A stretch of 12,793 nt of DNA from Deltaproteobacteria bacterium RIFOXYD12_FULL_50_9 (GTDB lineage: Bacteria; Desulfobacterota; Desulfobulbia; Desulfobulbales; CALZHT01), in NCBI GenBank assembly GCA_001799225.1, contig MGTA01000265.1:2076-14868 (forward strand), written 5' to 3'. Under the pieces are notes generated by a model that saw nothing but the letters and a program-made list of their open reading frames with translations, was not told the DNA's origin and did no database searches. Positions 1 to 6,115 of the stretch are shown in pieces (position 1 is the stretch's first letter; every line of letters begins with the position of its first letter). The position numbers and the translations under genes were made by a program.

Positions 1-633
1 GATCCGAAGGGGCCTCTGACACCCGGAACGATACTTCTCATACCCCCATTGTGGCAGGGGGGAGCGAAGTCCGGTGATGCCGCCTATGGTGCTGAATCGC
101 CGTCGGACGCCGGCAAAGAGATTGACACCCCGGTAACGGCTCCTACGTCAATCGAAGTTCCACCGGTTGCCACGCCCGATGAGAAGAAACCGGACGCGGC
201 TAAACAGAATTTGACCCGGGCCCAGGAGCTTTTTCAAGCCCAACGTTATCCCGAGAGTGTTGCAATAGCTGAACGGCTCATCGGGCATCCCTCTTTCGGC
301 AAGAAGGCCCGTGAGTTGGTCAGTGCTGCCTGGTTCGAGCAAGGTAACCATTTTCTCAAGGAAGATCGATTTCAGGATGCCATCGACTCCTACAAAAAGG
401 TCGACCCCACGGTTCGTGACGTCAAGGGGGCTCTGGTGGCCGTAGAGTTGCGCCGGCGGGAGAAGGCAGAGGAGTATTACAACGAAGGTGTAAAATTTTT
501 CATTAACCAGAAGTTGGATCAGGCAATTGCAGTCTGGGAAAAAACCCTGGTACTGAATCCCGGTCATATGAAAGCACCCAAGGACATTGGGAAGGCCCGC
601 GCCTTGCTGCAGAAACTTAAGGCGATCAAGTAA
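1..633 (+). CDS. LysM/TPR-type protein, 5' end missing
   Basis: The frame is open from the first base, so the gene begins before the window. The TTG at 49 is not a convincing start. The first visible residues (DPKGPLTPGTILLIP) look like the end of a LysM peptidoglycan-binding domain, which typically closes with a PG-x-x-L-x-IP pattern. A low-complexity Pro/Thr/Ala/Asp linker follows. From about residue 70 of the visible part come helical pairs of tetratricopeptide type, clearest near the C-terminus (AEEYYNEGVKFFINQKLDQA, then a helix ending LVLNPGH). The protein is probably an envelope scaffold that binds peptidoglycan through LysM and partners through TPRs, but the partners are unknown. Three more + strand genes follow closely (gaps of 28, 35 and 2 nt). 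The TPR call is firm. LysM is inferred from its last 15 or so residues. Confidence 0.8.
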   Translation, partial: DPKGPLTPGTILLIPPLWQGGAKSGDAAYGAESPSDAGKEIDTPVTAPTSIEVPPVATPDEKKPDAAKQNLTRAQELFQAQRYPESVAIAERLIGHPSFGKKARELVSAAWFEQGNHFLKEDRFQDAIDSYKKVDPTVRDVKGALVAVELRRREKAEEYYNEGVKFFINQKLDQAIAVWEKTLVLNPGHMKAPKDIGKARALLQKLKAIK

Positions 634-661
634 AATCCGGCTGGCTAGGGAGTGTTAGACC

Positions 662-967
662 ATGAGAGTGAAAAATAAGCTGCTTGCTGTCGCTATCATA
701 ATATTATTGCAGATAACATCGCCTTTTCCGGTATTGGGAAAAGCCAGCGTAGAGATTAATAACAGTGATAGCATGCGCGATCTGTTGCAGAGAAACGTCG
801 GTCAGATTGTCGAGATTAGGCTGCTGTCCGGCGAGATTTTAAGCGGCAGACTTGTCAGGACAACCCCGACTCTTTTACATCTTTCGAAGATCACCGGTCG
901 CAACTATTTTGACGCAGTAATCCGCATTGATCATGTCAGCGCCATGATCGTGCAGGTCAATCAGTAG
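662..967 (+). CDS. Small exported protein with Sm-like pattern
   Basis: This gene encodes 101 residues. The N-terminus MRVKNK is followed by a hydrophobic core (about residues 8-22) and a plausible signal-peptidase site after GKA (about residues 27-29), so export to the periplasm or envelope is likely. The mature part, about residues 45-99, has a short helix and then VGQIVEIRLLSGEILSGRL. That stretch matches the hydrophobic/Gly spacing of the Sm1 motif (V-x-L-x-x-G-x-x-x-x-G-x-L), and the end (VIRIDHVSAMIVQV) resembles the Sm2 strand pair. An Sm-like beta-barrel is inferred from this pattern, not proven. RNA binding should not be assumed for an exported protein. The ATG at 662 has a GGAG-type ribosome site at about 648-652. 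It lies in a + strand cluster between the LysM/TPR gene and cutA. No gene symbol is known to me. Confidence 0.72.
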   Translation: MRVKNKLLAVAIIILLQITSPFPVLGKASVEINNSDSMRDLLQRNVGQIVEIRLLSGEILSGRLVRTTPTLLHLSKITGRNYFDAVIRIDHVSAMIVQVNQ

Positions 968-1002
968 TAAGGTGTTTTTTCGGCTTGGCAAGGAGTGAAG
1001 TT

Positions 1003-1326
1003 ATGAACGGTTTTATTCAGGTTGCAACAACCTTTGAGACCAAGAGCGATGCCGAGCAGCTCGGACGTCTGCTTGTTGAAAAACGGTTATGCGGTTGTGT
1101 GCAGATCCTCGGGCCAATGACCAGCATTTTCCGTTGGCGTGGGAAAATTGAACAGGTCGAGGAGTTTTTGTGTCTGATCAAAAGTCATGAGGAGTTGTTC
1201 GCCGAACTTGAGCGGACGATCAAGGCCAATCACCCTTATCAGTGTCCCCAGATTGTCGCTCTGTCGATCAAATCAGGCAGTGGGGATTACTTGGATTGGC
1301 TTCGTCATGAACTCAAGGAAATTTAA
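1003..1326 (+). CDS. cutA: CutA1 divalent-cation tolerance protein
   Basis: The product is 107 residues, the usual length for CutA, a small ferredoxin-like trimeric protein linked to divalent metal tolerance whose biochemical role is still unclear. Family motifs are visible: the opening strand FIQVATTF, LCGCVQI (C30, C32), FRWRGKIE around residues 43-50, a LIKSHEE strand-helix turn, and HPYQCPQIVAL at 77-87. I chose the ATG at 1003 because AGGAG lies 7 nt upstream at 991-995 and the family normally begins at this point. An in-frame TTG at 985 would add six unmatched residues and would place that Shine-Dalgarno inside the gene. The gene is followed 2 nt later by the ten-cysteine protein, so the two are very probably translated from one mRNA. 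Confidence 0.95.
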   Translation: MNGFIQVATTFETKSDAEQLGRLLVEKRLCGCVQILGPMTSIFRWRGKIEQVEEFLCLIKSHEELFAELERTIKANHPYQCPQIVALSIKSGSGDYLDWLRHELKEI

Positions 1327-1328
1327 CC

Positions 1329-1532
1329 ATGGCCGCCGAAAATAATCGGCCGGGAAGCCGCCGGTCAAAAAAAATATTTGCGTGCCACTGTTGCCGGCGC
1401 AAGCTGCCATTCTGTTGGAATTGCCCATGTGGATTTCAGATCTGTGATGACTGCTTTCGGGAGAATATGTGGGGTATGAGCAATGGCCCAACCTGGATCT
1501 GTCCTGATTGCGGCAGTATCAGGATGATGTAA
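1329..1532 (+). CDS. 67-residue ten-cysteine zinc-finger-like protein
   Basis: This small protein has a short basic N-terminal tail (about residues 7-15) followed by ten cysteines: C19, C21, C22, C29, C32, C34, C39, C42, C58 and C61. The C29-x2-C32, C39-x2-C42 and C58-x2-C61 pairs are classic metal-knuckle spacings, so two zinc sites in a zinc-ribbon or treble-clef fold are likely. An iron-sulfur protein cannot be excluded. No signal peptide is visible, so it is cytoplasmic. It starts 2 nt after the cutA stop, with AAGGAA at 1315-1320 as ribosome site, inside the end of cutA. The pairing with cutA suggests a metal-linked role, but that is inference. The gene ends 7 nt before the convergent gene at 1540 with no terminator visible between them. 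Confidence 0.75.
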   Translation: MAAENNRPGSRRSKKIFACHCCRRKLPFCWNCPCGFQICDDCFRENMWGMSNGPTWICPDCGSIRMM

Positions 1533-1539
1533 CTACAAA

Positions 1540-2094
1540 TTACTGCAGGCGCTGGGTAGCAGGTTCTTCCCCATTGTTGAGCAGCAAAGGCTCAAGAAAT
1601 GTTTTGACTCTGGCAATAGTTGAGACGAACATTTTTGAGCCGGCCATAATTATAAATATCTCATCGTCTTTTTTGCACATTTTGGCAAATTCCGGGCCAA
1701 TAACCATTGCCGGCTCCTTAACGGTGGTTTTTTCGTTAAGCGCCATGACGTACATGTCCAATCGCTTTCTGACGGTTTGGAAGTAATCAATATCTTGACC
1801 GATCATGAGCCCGGCGGTTTGCGACAGGGTTTGTGAGAAGGTGTATACCGCTCTCCAATAGTGCTCGGCCAGAGGTTTTTTGATCGGGCTGTCTGCAAGA
1901 CAATAGGAAATACTCCAGCCAACGCTGATAATCTTCAGCAGTTGCAGTTCGTGTTCAATTCCGGCCCGTATGGCCTCCGACTCGGTTACTAGATTTGCCA
2001 TCAGCCATTTAACGTCTTCACGGTCGAAGGCGAAGTTGAACAGGTCGTCTACGGCTTGATTAATTTCAGCAGTGGATAGTTGGGGGGCTTTCAT
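1540..2094 (-). CDS. Unrecognised 184-residue helical protein
   Basis: I do not recognise this family. The product has no signal peptide and no clear membrane segment, and it appears largely alpha-helical and cytoplasmic. Its N-terminal half is acidic (INQAVDDLFNFAFDREDVKW) and the middle holds amphipathic helices with aromatic residues. A short strand-like hydrophobic stretch, DEIFIIMAGSKMFVSTIA, precedes the last helix. The reading frame is long, free of stops and has protein-like composition, and the opposite strand carries only poor frames, so it is probably real. The ATG at 2094 has no purine-rich ribosome site: the upstream coding-strand sequence is a run of seven C followed by TATAAATCC. 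A frame-closing stop lies about 40 nt upstream with no alternative start between, so a weakly initiated or leaderless start is possible. It is convergent with the cutA cluster. Confidence 0.72.
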   Translation of the reverse strand: MKAPQLSTAEINQAVDDLFNFAFDREDVKWLMANLVTESEAIRAGIEHELQLLKIISVGWSISYCLADSPIKKPLAEHYWRAVYTFSQTLSQTAGLMIGQDIDYFQTVRKRLDMYVMALNEKTTVKEPAMVIGPEFAKMCKKDDEIFIIMAGSKMFVSTIARVKTFLEPLLLNNGEEPATQRLQ

Positions 2095-2306
2095 GGATTT
2101 ATAGGGGGGGCTTCTTTTAGCCGCAGATAAAAATTAATAATGCAAAGTTGAGAGTGATAAACGTCACTTGCAGAGTATTTACCTTAGTTGTTTCAATTTA
2201 TCACTATATAAGGGAGAGAGCAGGCTGTCTACGCAGAAAGGCAGGAAACTGATGATGGCCGGCGCAATCTTTCGAAAACCCGCGCCAGATAGAGTCCGAG
2301 CCCTCA

Positions 2307-2365
2307 CCACCCTGCCATGGGGGCGGCAAGGTGGCGAAGGCGGAGACGAAGACGAAGGCGGAGAC
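2307..2365. repeat. GC-rich hairpin plus 13-bp direct repeat
   Basis: CCACCCTGCC (2307-2316) and GGCAAGGTGG (2325-2334) form a ten-base hairpin with one mismatch and an 8-nt loop. Directly after it the 13-mer CGAAGGCGGAGAC occurs at 2335-2347 and again at 2353-2365. The composition is strongly purine-skewed on this strand and unlike the AT-rich flanks. This resembles the short intergenic repeats that many bacteria scatter between genes. Whether it recurs in this genome cannot be judged from one window. Confidence 0.5.
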
Positions 2366-2422
2366 CCGATGTTTTGCATAGAGATAAACGGGGAGAAAAT
2401 CCTTAGACAAAACATCAAATAA

Positions 2423-2459
2423 TTGATTTTGAAGCTAACACACCCCGGTTGATTTTGAA
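2423..2459. repeat. Two tandem copies of TTGATTTTGAA
   Basis: The 11-mer TTGATTTTGAA is found at 2423-2433 and again at 2449-2459, a 26-nt period. The second copy abuts the RegA-type box at 2461. The repeats could be binding sites for a second regulator of regB or simply chance in AT-rich DNA. The perfect 11-base identity makes them worth listing. Confidence 0.4.
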
Positions 2460-2460
2460 A

Positions 2461-2477
2461 TGCGGCAAATTGTCGCA
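2461..2477. promoter_or_regulatory. Probable RegA/PrrA binding site
   Basis: The sequence TGCGGCAAATTGTCGCA contains the half-sites GCGGC (2462-2466) and GTCGC (2472-2476) in inverted orientation with a 5-nt AT-rich spacer. This agrees with the published type of RegA/PrrA box, GCG(A/G)C and G-N-CGC separated by a short variable spacer. It lies about 125 nt before the preferred regB start, and its right half overlaps TTGTCG (2470-2475), which could act as a -35 element for GATAAT at 2491-2496 (15-nt spacing). Autoregulation of regBA by RegA is therefore plausible. The motif match is seen directly, while binding is inference. Confidence 0.55.
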
Positions 2478-2603
2478 CCGGGCATCAAGAGATAATTAAG
2501 GATAAAACTCTTTTCACTTCCAACCGGGCAGGGTAAAGAGAGAACAGGGTTAATGCTATTCTCTTATTACTATTCTTTGCAGCTGGTTGCAGGAGAGATC
2601 ATC

Positions 2604-3968
2604 GTGGACCGCCTGAGGTCAAAATTTTTTATACCCGTGCCGCAAACGTCATCGCACATCGCATTTTCCTGGTTGCTCAACCTGCGCTGGGGCGCTTTAT
2701 TCACCCAGCTCATCCTTATCCTGGCGGTTGATCTTTTTTTTGACGTCAAAACGCCTATCGTCATTTTGTCCGTGATTATAGCCTTTAGCGCGGTCAGCAA
2801 TATTTTTTTCCATATCCTTGTTAAACGGAAAAGCACTATTTCTGCACGGCTCACCGCTTTGGTGATGTTTTTGGATGTCGTGTTGTTGAGTCTCCTGCTT
2901 GTCCAGACCGGCGGCCCGATGAATCCCTTCACCTTTTTGTATCTGATCCATATCGCCCTCGGCGCCATTCTTCTTCCGGCCCTCTGGTCATGGGCACTTG
3001 CGGTGATTACCATCTTCTGCTATGCCAGTCTGTTTTTCTGGCAGGATATCGTCTGCCTCCTCGGTCTATCGTTACAGAACATTCCGCAGAGCTGTCATAG
3101 TTCTGAGCCTGTTTCAGGTTCTCCAGGAGACAGTGATGGCCTTTTTCTGCACTTGCAAGGGATGTGGGTGGCCTTCTCCATCACGGCAATTTACATAGTT
3201 TTTTTCATCGGCAGGATTCAGAAGGCCTTGGCAAGACATCAGGAGATGCTGGCTGATTTAAAGGATGAGAAGATAAAGAACGAAAAGCTTGCCGCTCTCG
3301 CTACTCTTTCAGCCGGCGCTGCTCATGAGTTTGCCACCCCATTGTCGATAATTGCCGTGGCCGCCGGAGAGATGCTTCTTCATATTAAGGAGATCAAAGG
3401 AGACAATGAGTTGATTTCCGATGCGATTCTTATTCGAGAACAGGTCGATCGGTGCAAGGAGATCCTATACCAGTTGGCGGCGGATGCGGGTGAGCCTTTG
3501 GGCGAATCGACCGAGGCGTTTAAGCTAGACTCTTTGTGGAATGAGATTCTCTCCTCATTTCCCACAGAGATGAGAGATAGGGTGGAAATTTCAGACAGCA
3601 CCGGCACTCTATTATTTAAAATGCCGTTTAGAACCATCAAAAGAACGATAAAAGGGCTGATTAAAAATGCCTTTGACGCAACTCCTCTGAACTCGCCGCT
3701 CCTCATTCGGTGTTTTATGGATCAATTTTTTTTGTATATTGAGATTGTTGATCAGGGTGTTGGGATGGATGAGGAGACGGTTGCCAAAGCGTGCGAGCCC
3801 TTTTTTACTACCAAGGAGACCGGAAAGGGCATGGGCTTGGGCCTTTTTCTGGCAAAAACAGTGGCTGAACGGTTTGGAGGGACACTGCTTATTGATTCAA
3901 CAGAAGGCAAAGGGACCCGGATAGTTTTGTCTCTGGCCTTGACGCATGTCGGTTGTTCTGAGCAGTGA
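2604..3968 (+). CDS. regB: RegB/PrrB-type redox sensor histidine kinase
   Basis: This is a membrane sensor kinase of the RegB/PrrB/ActS family, which reads respiratory redox state and phosphorylates RegA. Residue numbers here count from the GTG. About six membrane helices fill residues 20-205. The ubiquinone-linked family motif GGPMNPFTF is at 103-111. The H-box reads ALATLSAGAAHEFATPL with phospho-acceptor His241. The redox-box cysteine Cys284 sits in EQVDRCKEIL, matching the regulatory cysteine of Rhodobacter RegB. The ATP-binding domain has an N-box (IKNAFDAT), DQGVGM, PFFTTKE and KGMGLGLFLAKTV. I prefer the GTG at 2604 because AGGAG at 2591-2595 lies 8 nt upstream. An in-frame ATG at 2553 would add 17 residues but has a poor ribosome site. 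regA follows after 42 nt. Assignment to this family is firm; the start is less certain. Confidence 0.93.
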   Translation: MDRLRSKFFIPVPQTSSHIAFSWLLNLRWGALFTQLILILAVDLFFDVKTPIVILSVIIAFSAVSNIFFHILVKRKSTISARLTALVMFLDVVLLSLLLVQTGGPMNPFTFLYLIHIALGAILLPALWSWALAVITIFCYASLFFWQDIVCLLGLSLQNIPQSCHSSEPVSGSPGDSDGLFLHLQGMWVAFSITAIYIVFFIGRIQKALARHQEMLADLKDEKIKNEKLAALATLSAGAAHEFATPLSIIAVAAGEMLLHIKEIKGDNELISDAILIREQVDRCKEILYQLAADAGEPLGESTEAFKLDSLWNEILSSFPTEMRDRVEISDSTGTLLFKMPFRTIKRTIKGLIKNAFDATPLNSPLLIRCFMDQFFLYIEIVDQGVGMDEETVAKACEPFFTTKETGKGMGLGLFLAKTVAERFGGTLLIDSTEGKGTRIVLSLALTHVGCSEQ

Positions 3969-4010
3969 TTTTCTGCTTGGAAAAGGATATATCGGACAAA
4001 AGGTATCAAA

Positions 4011-4544
4011 ATGAAAAGAATCATGCTGGTTGATGACGAGGATCTGTTGCGTGAGCGGCTGCAAAAAGCCTTTCTAAGAAGGGGTTATACGGTATATAGC
4101 GCCGCAAATTATGATGAAGCCATGGCTATTGTCATCGAGCATAAACCCCCTATGGCAGTTATCGATCTGAAAATGCCGGGGAAGAGCGGTCTTGAACTTC
4201 TTGAAGATGCTCTGAAGGTTTACCCCCAGATGCGCGTTGTCGTCTTAACAGGATATGGAAGTATTGCAACCGCCACGCAGGCAATTAAATTAGGAGCTGT
4301 CTGTTATCTGCCTAAGCCAGCAGATGTTGATGACATTACAAATGCTTTTTTTAGGGAGTCGGAAGCGTCTGGCCTCACAGCAGCCCCGGAGTTTATTCCA
4401 CCTTCTCTCGCCAGGGTGGAATGGGAACACATTAACCGCGTTCTTGCTGATTGCGGCGGCAATGTCTCAGCCGCCGCCCACAAGTTGGGAATCCACCGCA
4501 GAACACTGCAAAGAAAGCTCTTTAAATTTGCCCCGAATAAGTGA
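4011..4544 (+). CDS. regA: RegA/PrrA-type response regulator
   Basis: The product is 177 residues, the compact size typical of RegA/PrrA/ActR. The receiver domain occupies about residues 1-118, with acidic pocket D8-D9, phospho-acceptor D52 (AVIDLKMPG), T80 and K102 (LPKP). A proline-containing linker (about 124-132) leads to a Fis-type helix-turn-helix DNA-binding domain. The hallmark VEWEHINRVL comes first, then NVSAAAHKLGIHRRTLQRKL, whose recognition helix is nearly diagnostic of this family. RegA, when phosphorylated by RegB, activates or represses genes for respiration and carbon or nitrogen metabolism. AGG at 4001-4003 provides a modest ribosome site. The stop lies 8 nt before the preferred metF start, so regA and metF are likely co-transcribed. 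Confidence 0.95.
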   Translation: MKRIMLVDDEDLLRERLQKAFLRRGYTVYSAANYDEAMAIVIEHKPPMAVIDLKMPGKSGLELLEDALKVYPQMRVVVLTGYGSIATATQAIKLGAVCYLPKPADVDDITNAFFRESEASGLTAAPEFIPPSLARVEWEHINRVLADCGGNVSAAAHKLGIHRRTLQRKLFKFAPNK

Positions 4545-4552
4545 TTAGAACA

Positions 4553-6103
4553 ATGAGTGTTATGCCGGAAAAAAACAGCTCTAAATTAGGGCGGATTCTC
4601 AGCGATCCCGGCCGGTTTTGTCTGACCTTCGAACTGGTCCCCAGTCGTGGCGGCAGAAGCAAGGCCCACAGTCTGGCCTTGGATTTTGCCCGGCGGCTGG
4701 CAGCTGACGGCCGGATTCAGGCGGTGAGTATCACGGAAAACGCCGGCGGTCATGCCGCCCTCTCCCCTGAAGTCCTGGGCAAAGAGATTCGTGATATGGG
4801 GCTGGACGTCATTGTCCATTTCTCCTGTAAGGATAAAAATCGCAACCAGATGGAGAGCCTTCTCTTTGCCTGGGATCGGATTGGCTTACATAATCTTCTC
4901 GTAATAACAGGCGATTATCCCAAGGAAGGATATCGAGGTGTTCCCAAGCCGGTTTTTGATCTTGGCTCTGTTCATGCCCTTGATCTTATCTCTCGGATGA
5001 ATCAGGGTATATTTTGGTCCAAAGCAGAGAAAACACATGCTTCCCCTCCCAAACCGACTTCGTTTCTCAAAGGGGTTGCCGTGTCGCCCTTTAAGCACTT
5101 GGAGTCGGAATTGATGATGCAGTATTTCAAGCTGCATCGGAAGCTCGCAGCCGGCGCTGATTATGTGATTACCCAGGTAGGGTTTGATGCGCGGAAGTTT
5201 CATGAGTTGCTTCTCTACATCCGCCGGCATGATTTGAATATTCCCATGCTGGGCAATGTCTTTGTCCCGAATATGGTGGTTGCCGGGCTGATGCACAGAG
5301 GCGAGATCCCAGGGTGTGTGATTCCGGATGCGCTTTATGCAATTATGCAGCAGGAAGCCGCCTCTCCTGACAAGGGCAAAAAAGCCAGGTTGATTCGGGC
5401 GGCTAAGCTGCTCGCTGTTCTCAAAGGCATGGGGTACAGTGGCGCCCATATTGGTGGTCCAGGGCTCTCATATGATGATATGGATTTTCTGCTGACCAGC
5501 TCTGAACATTATGCCCCGCAGTGGCGGGAATTGATTGGCGATATCTCCTTTGGGCATCCGGAGGGGTTTTATTATTTTGAAAAGGATGCAGCAAGTGGCC
5601 TGAATCTGCCGATCCCAACCGTACGTTCCTCGGCAATCCAGGGCAAACAAATCGGTTTTATCCTGGCCTGTCATATGCATCAGCTTTTTTTTAATGAACA
5701 GGGGCTGTTTTTTTCTTCCTTGAAAAGTGCTTGTCTGACCCTTGAGGAGAGTCGTTTGGCTCACTCTCTTGACAGGTTTGAACATCTCATCAAGTTTTTA
5801 GGGTTTGGTTGCCGGAACTGTGGCGATTGTACTCTGGCGGAGCTGGCATTTTTGTGTCCACAGGCCGGATGTGCGAAATATCTGTTGAATGGCCCGTGCG
5901 GTGGTAGTTGTGATGGGTGGTGTGAGGTTTATCCCGGTAAGAGAAGATGTTTTTTTGTGCGGGTCTATGAGCGCTTAAAAAGTGTCAAACTTGAAGATGG
6001 TATGGCAAAAGGGTTTGTGCCGCCCAGGAATTGGGCGCTTAATCAAACATCATCGTGGGTAAATTTTTTTGAGCGACGAGATCACACCGGCGCCGATAAA
6101 TAA
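4553..6103 (+). CDS. metF: Methylenetetrahydrofolate reductase, MetF-MetV fusion
   Basis: MetF reduces 5,10-methylene-tetrahydrofolate to 5-methyl-tetrahydrofolate, feeding methionine synthesis and the methyl branch of the Wood-Ljungdahl pathway. Residues about 1-310 form the FAD-binding barrel: FELVPSRGG at the start, AVSITENAGGHA, and the flavin-contact strand LLVITGDYPKEGYRGVPKPV. The C-terminal part, about residues 385-490, is a cysteine-rich MetV/MTHFR_C-type domain. Its cluster runs GCRNCGDCTLAELAFLCPQA and continues through GCAKYLL, NGPCGGSCDGWCEV and RRC. In acetogens MetV is often a separate subunit carrying Fe-S clusters, whereas here both parts are one chain of 516 residues. I chose the ATG at 4553. 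A GTG at 4541 (overlapping the regA stop) and an ATG at 4562 are alternatives, and none has a clear ribosome site. The gene converges on msbA with 12 nt between. Confidence 0.9.
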   Translation: MSVMPEKNSSKLGRILSDPGRFCLTFELVPSRGGRSKAHSLALDFARRLAADGRIQAVSITENAGGHAALSPEVLGKEIRDMGLDVIVHFSCKDKNRNQMESLLFAWDRIGLHNLLVITGDYPKEGYRGVPKPVFDLGSVHALDLISRMNQGIFWSKAEKTHASPPKPTSFLKGVAVSPFKHLESELMMQYFKLHRKLAAGADYVITQVGFDARKFHELLLYIRRHDLNIPMLGNVFVPNMVVAGLMHRGEIPGCVIPDALYAIMQQEAASPDKGKKARLIRAAKLLAVLKGMGYSGAHIGGPGLSYDDMDFLLTSSEHYAPQWRELIGDISFGHPEGFYYFEKDAASGLNLPIPTVRSSAIQGKQIGFILACHMHQLFFNEQGLFFSSLKSACLTLEESRLAHSLDRFEHLIKFLGFGCRNCGDCTLAELAFLCPQAGCAKYLLNGPCGGSCDGWCEVYPGKRRCFFVRVYERLKSVKLEDGMAKGFVPPRNWALNQTSSWVNFFERRDHTGADK

Positions 6104-6115
6104 CTGCCATGACGA

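Larger units (their letters stand above)
2095..2603. other. Long non-coding region upstream of regB
   Basis: About 500 nt separate the start of the - strand helical protein from the chosen regB start. I see no convincing gene here. Short open frames on both strands across 2168-2478 translate to low-complexity Pro/Ser or Gly/Glu/Asp text derived from a GC-rich repeat. Reading from the left, the region is AT-rich up to 2215. It then holds a GC-rich segment with an imperfect hairpin and a 13-bp direct repeat (2307-2365), an 11-bp tandem repeat (2423-2459), and a RegA-type inverted half-site pair (2461-2477). After that comes a short AT-rich stretch with GATAAT and GATAAA elements (2491-2506) that could serve as -10 boxes for regB. 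Confidence 0.6.

Noticed and set aside
985..1002. TTG at 985 as cutA start
   Set aside because: The Shine-Dalgarno at 991-995 serves the ATG at 1003, and CutA proteins normally begin there.
2168..2210. Promoter around TTGTTT/TATATA near 2188-2210
   Set aside because: The spacing is only 11 nt and no gene follows closely, so the match is likely chance in AT-rich DNA.
2168..2478. Short open frames on both strands (84, 99 and 68 residues) across the GC-rich segment
   Set aside because: Their text is low complexity (runs of Gly/Glu/Asp or Pro/Ser) produced by the local repeat, they overlap each other on opposite strands, and none has a good ribosome site.
6104..6115. Terminator between convergent metF and msbA
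   Set aside because: Only 12 nt separate the genes and no hairpin with a U-tract is visible on either strand.
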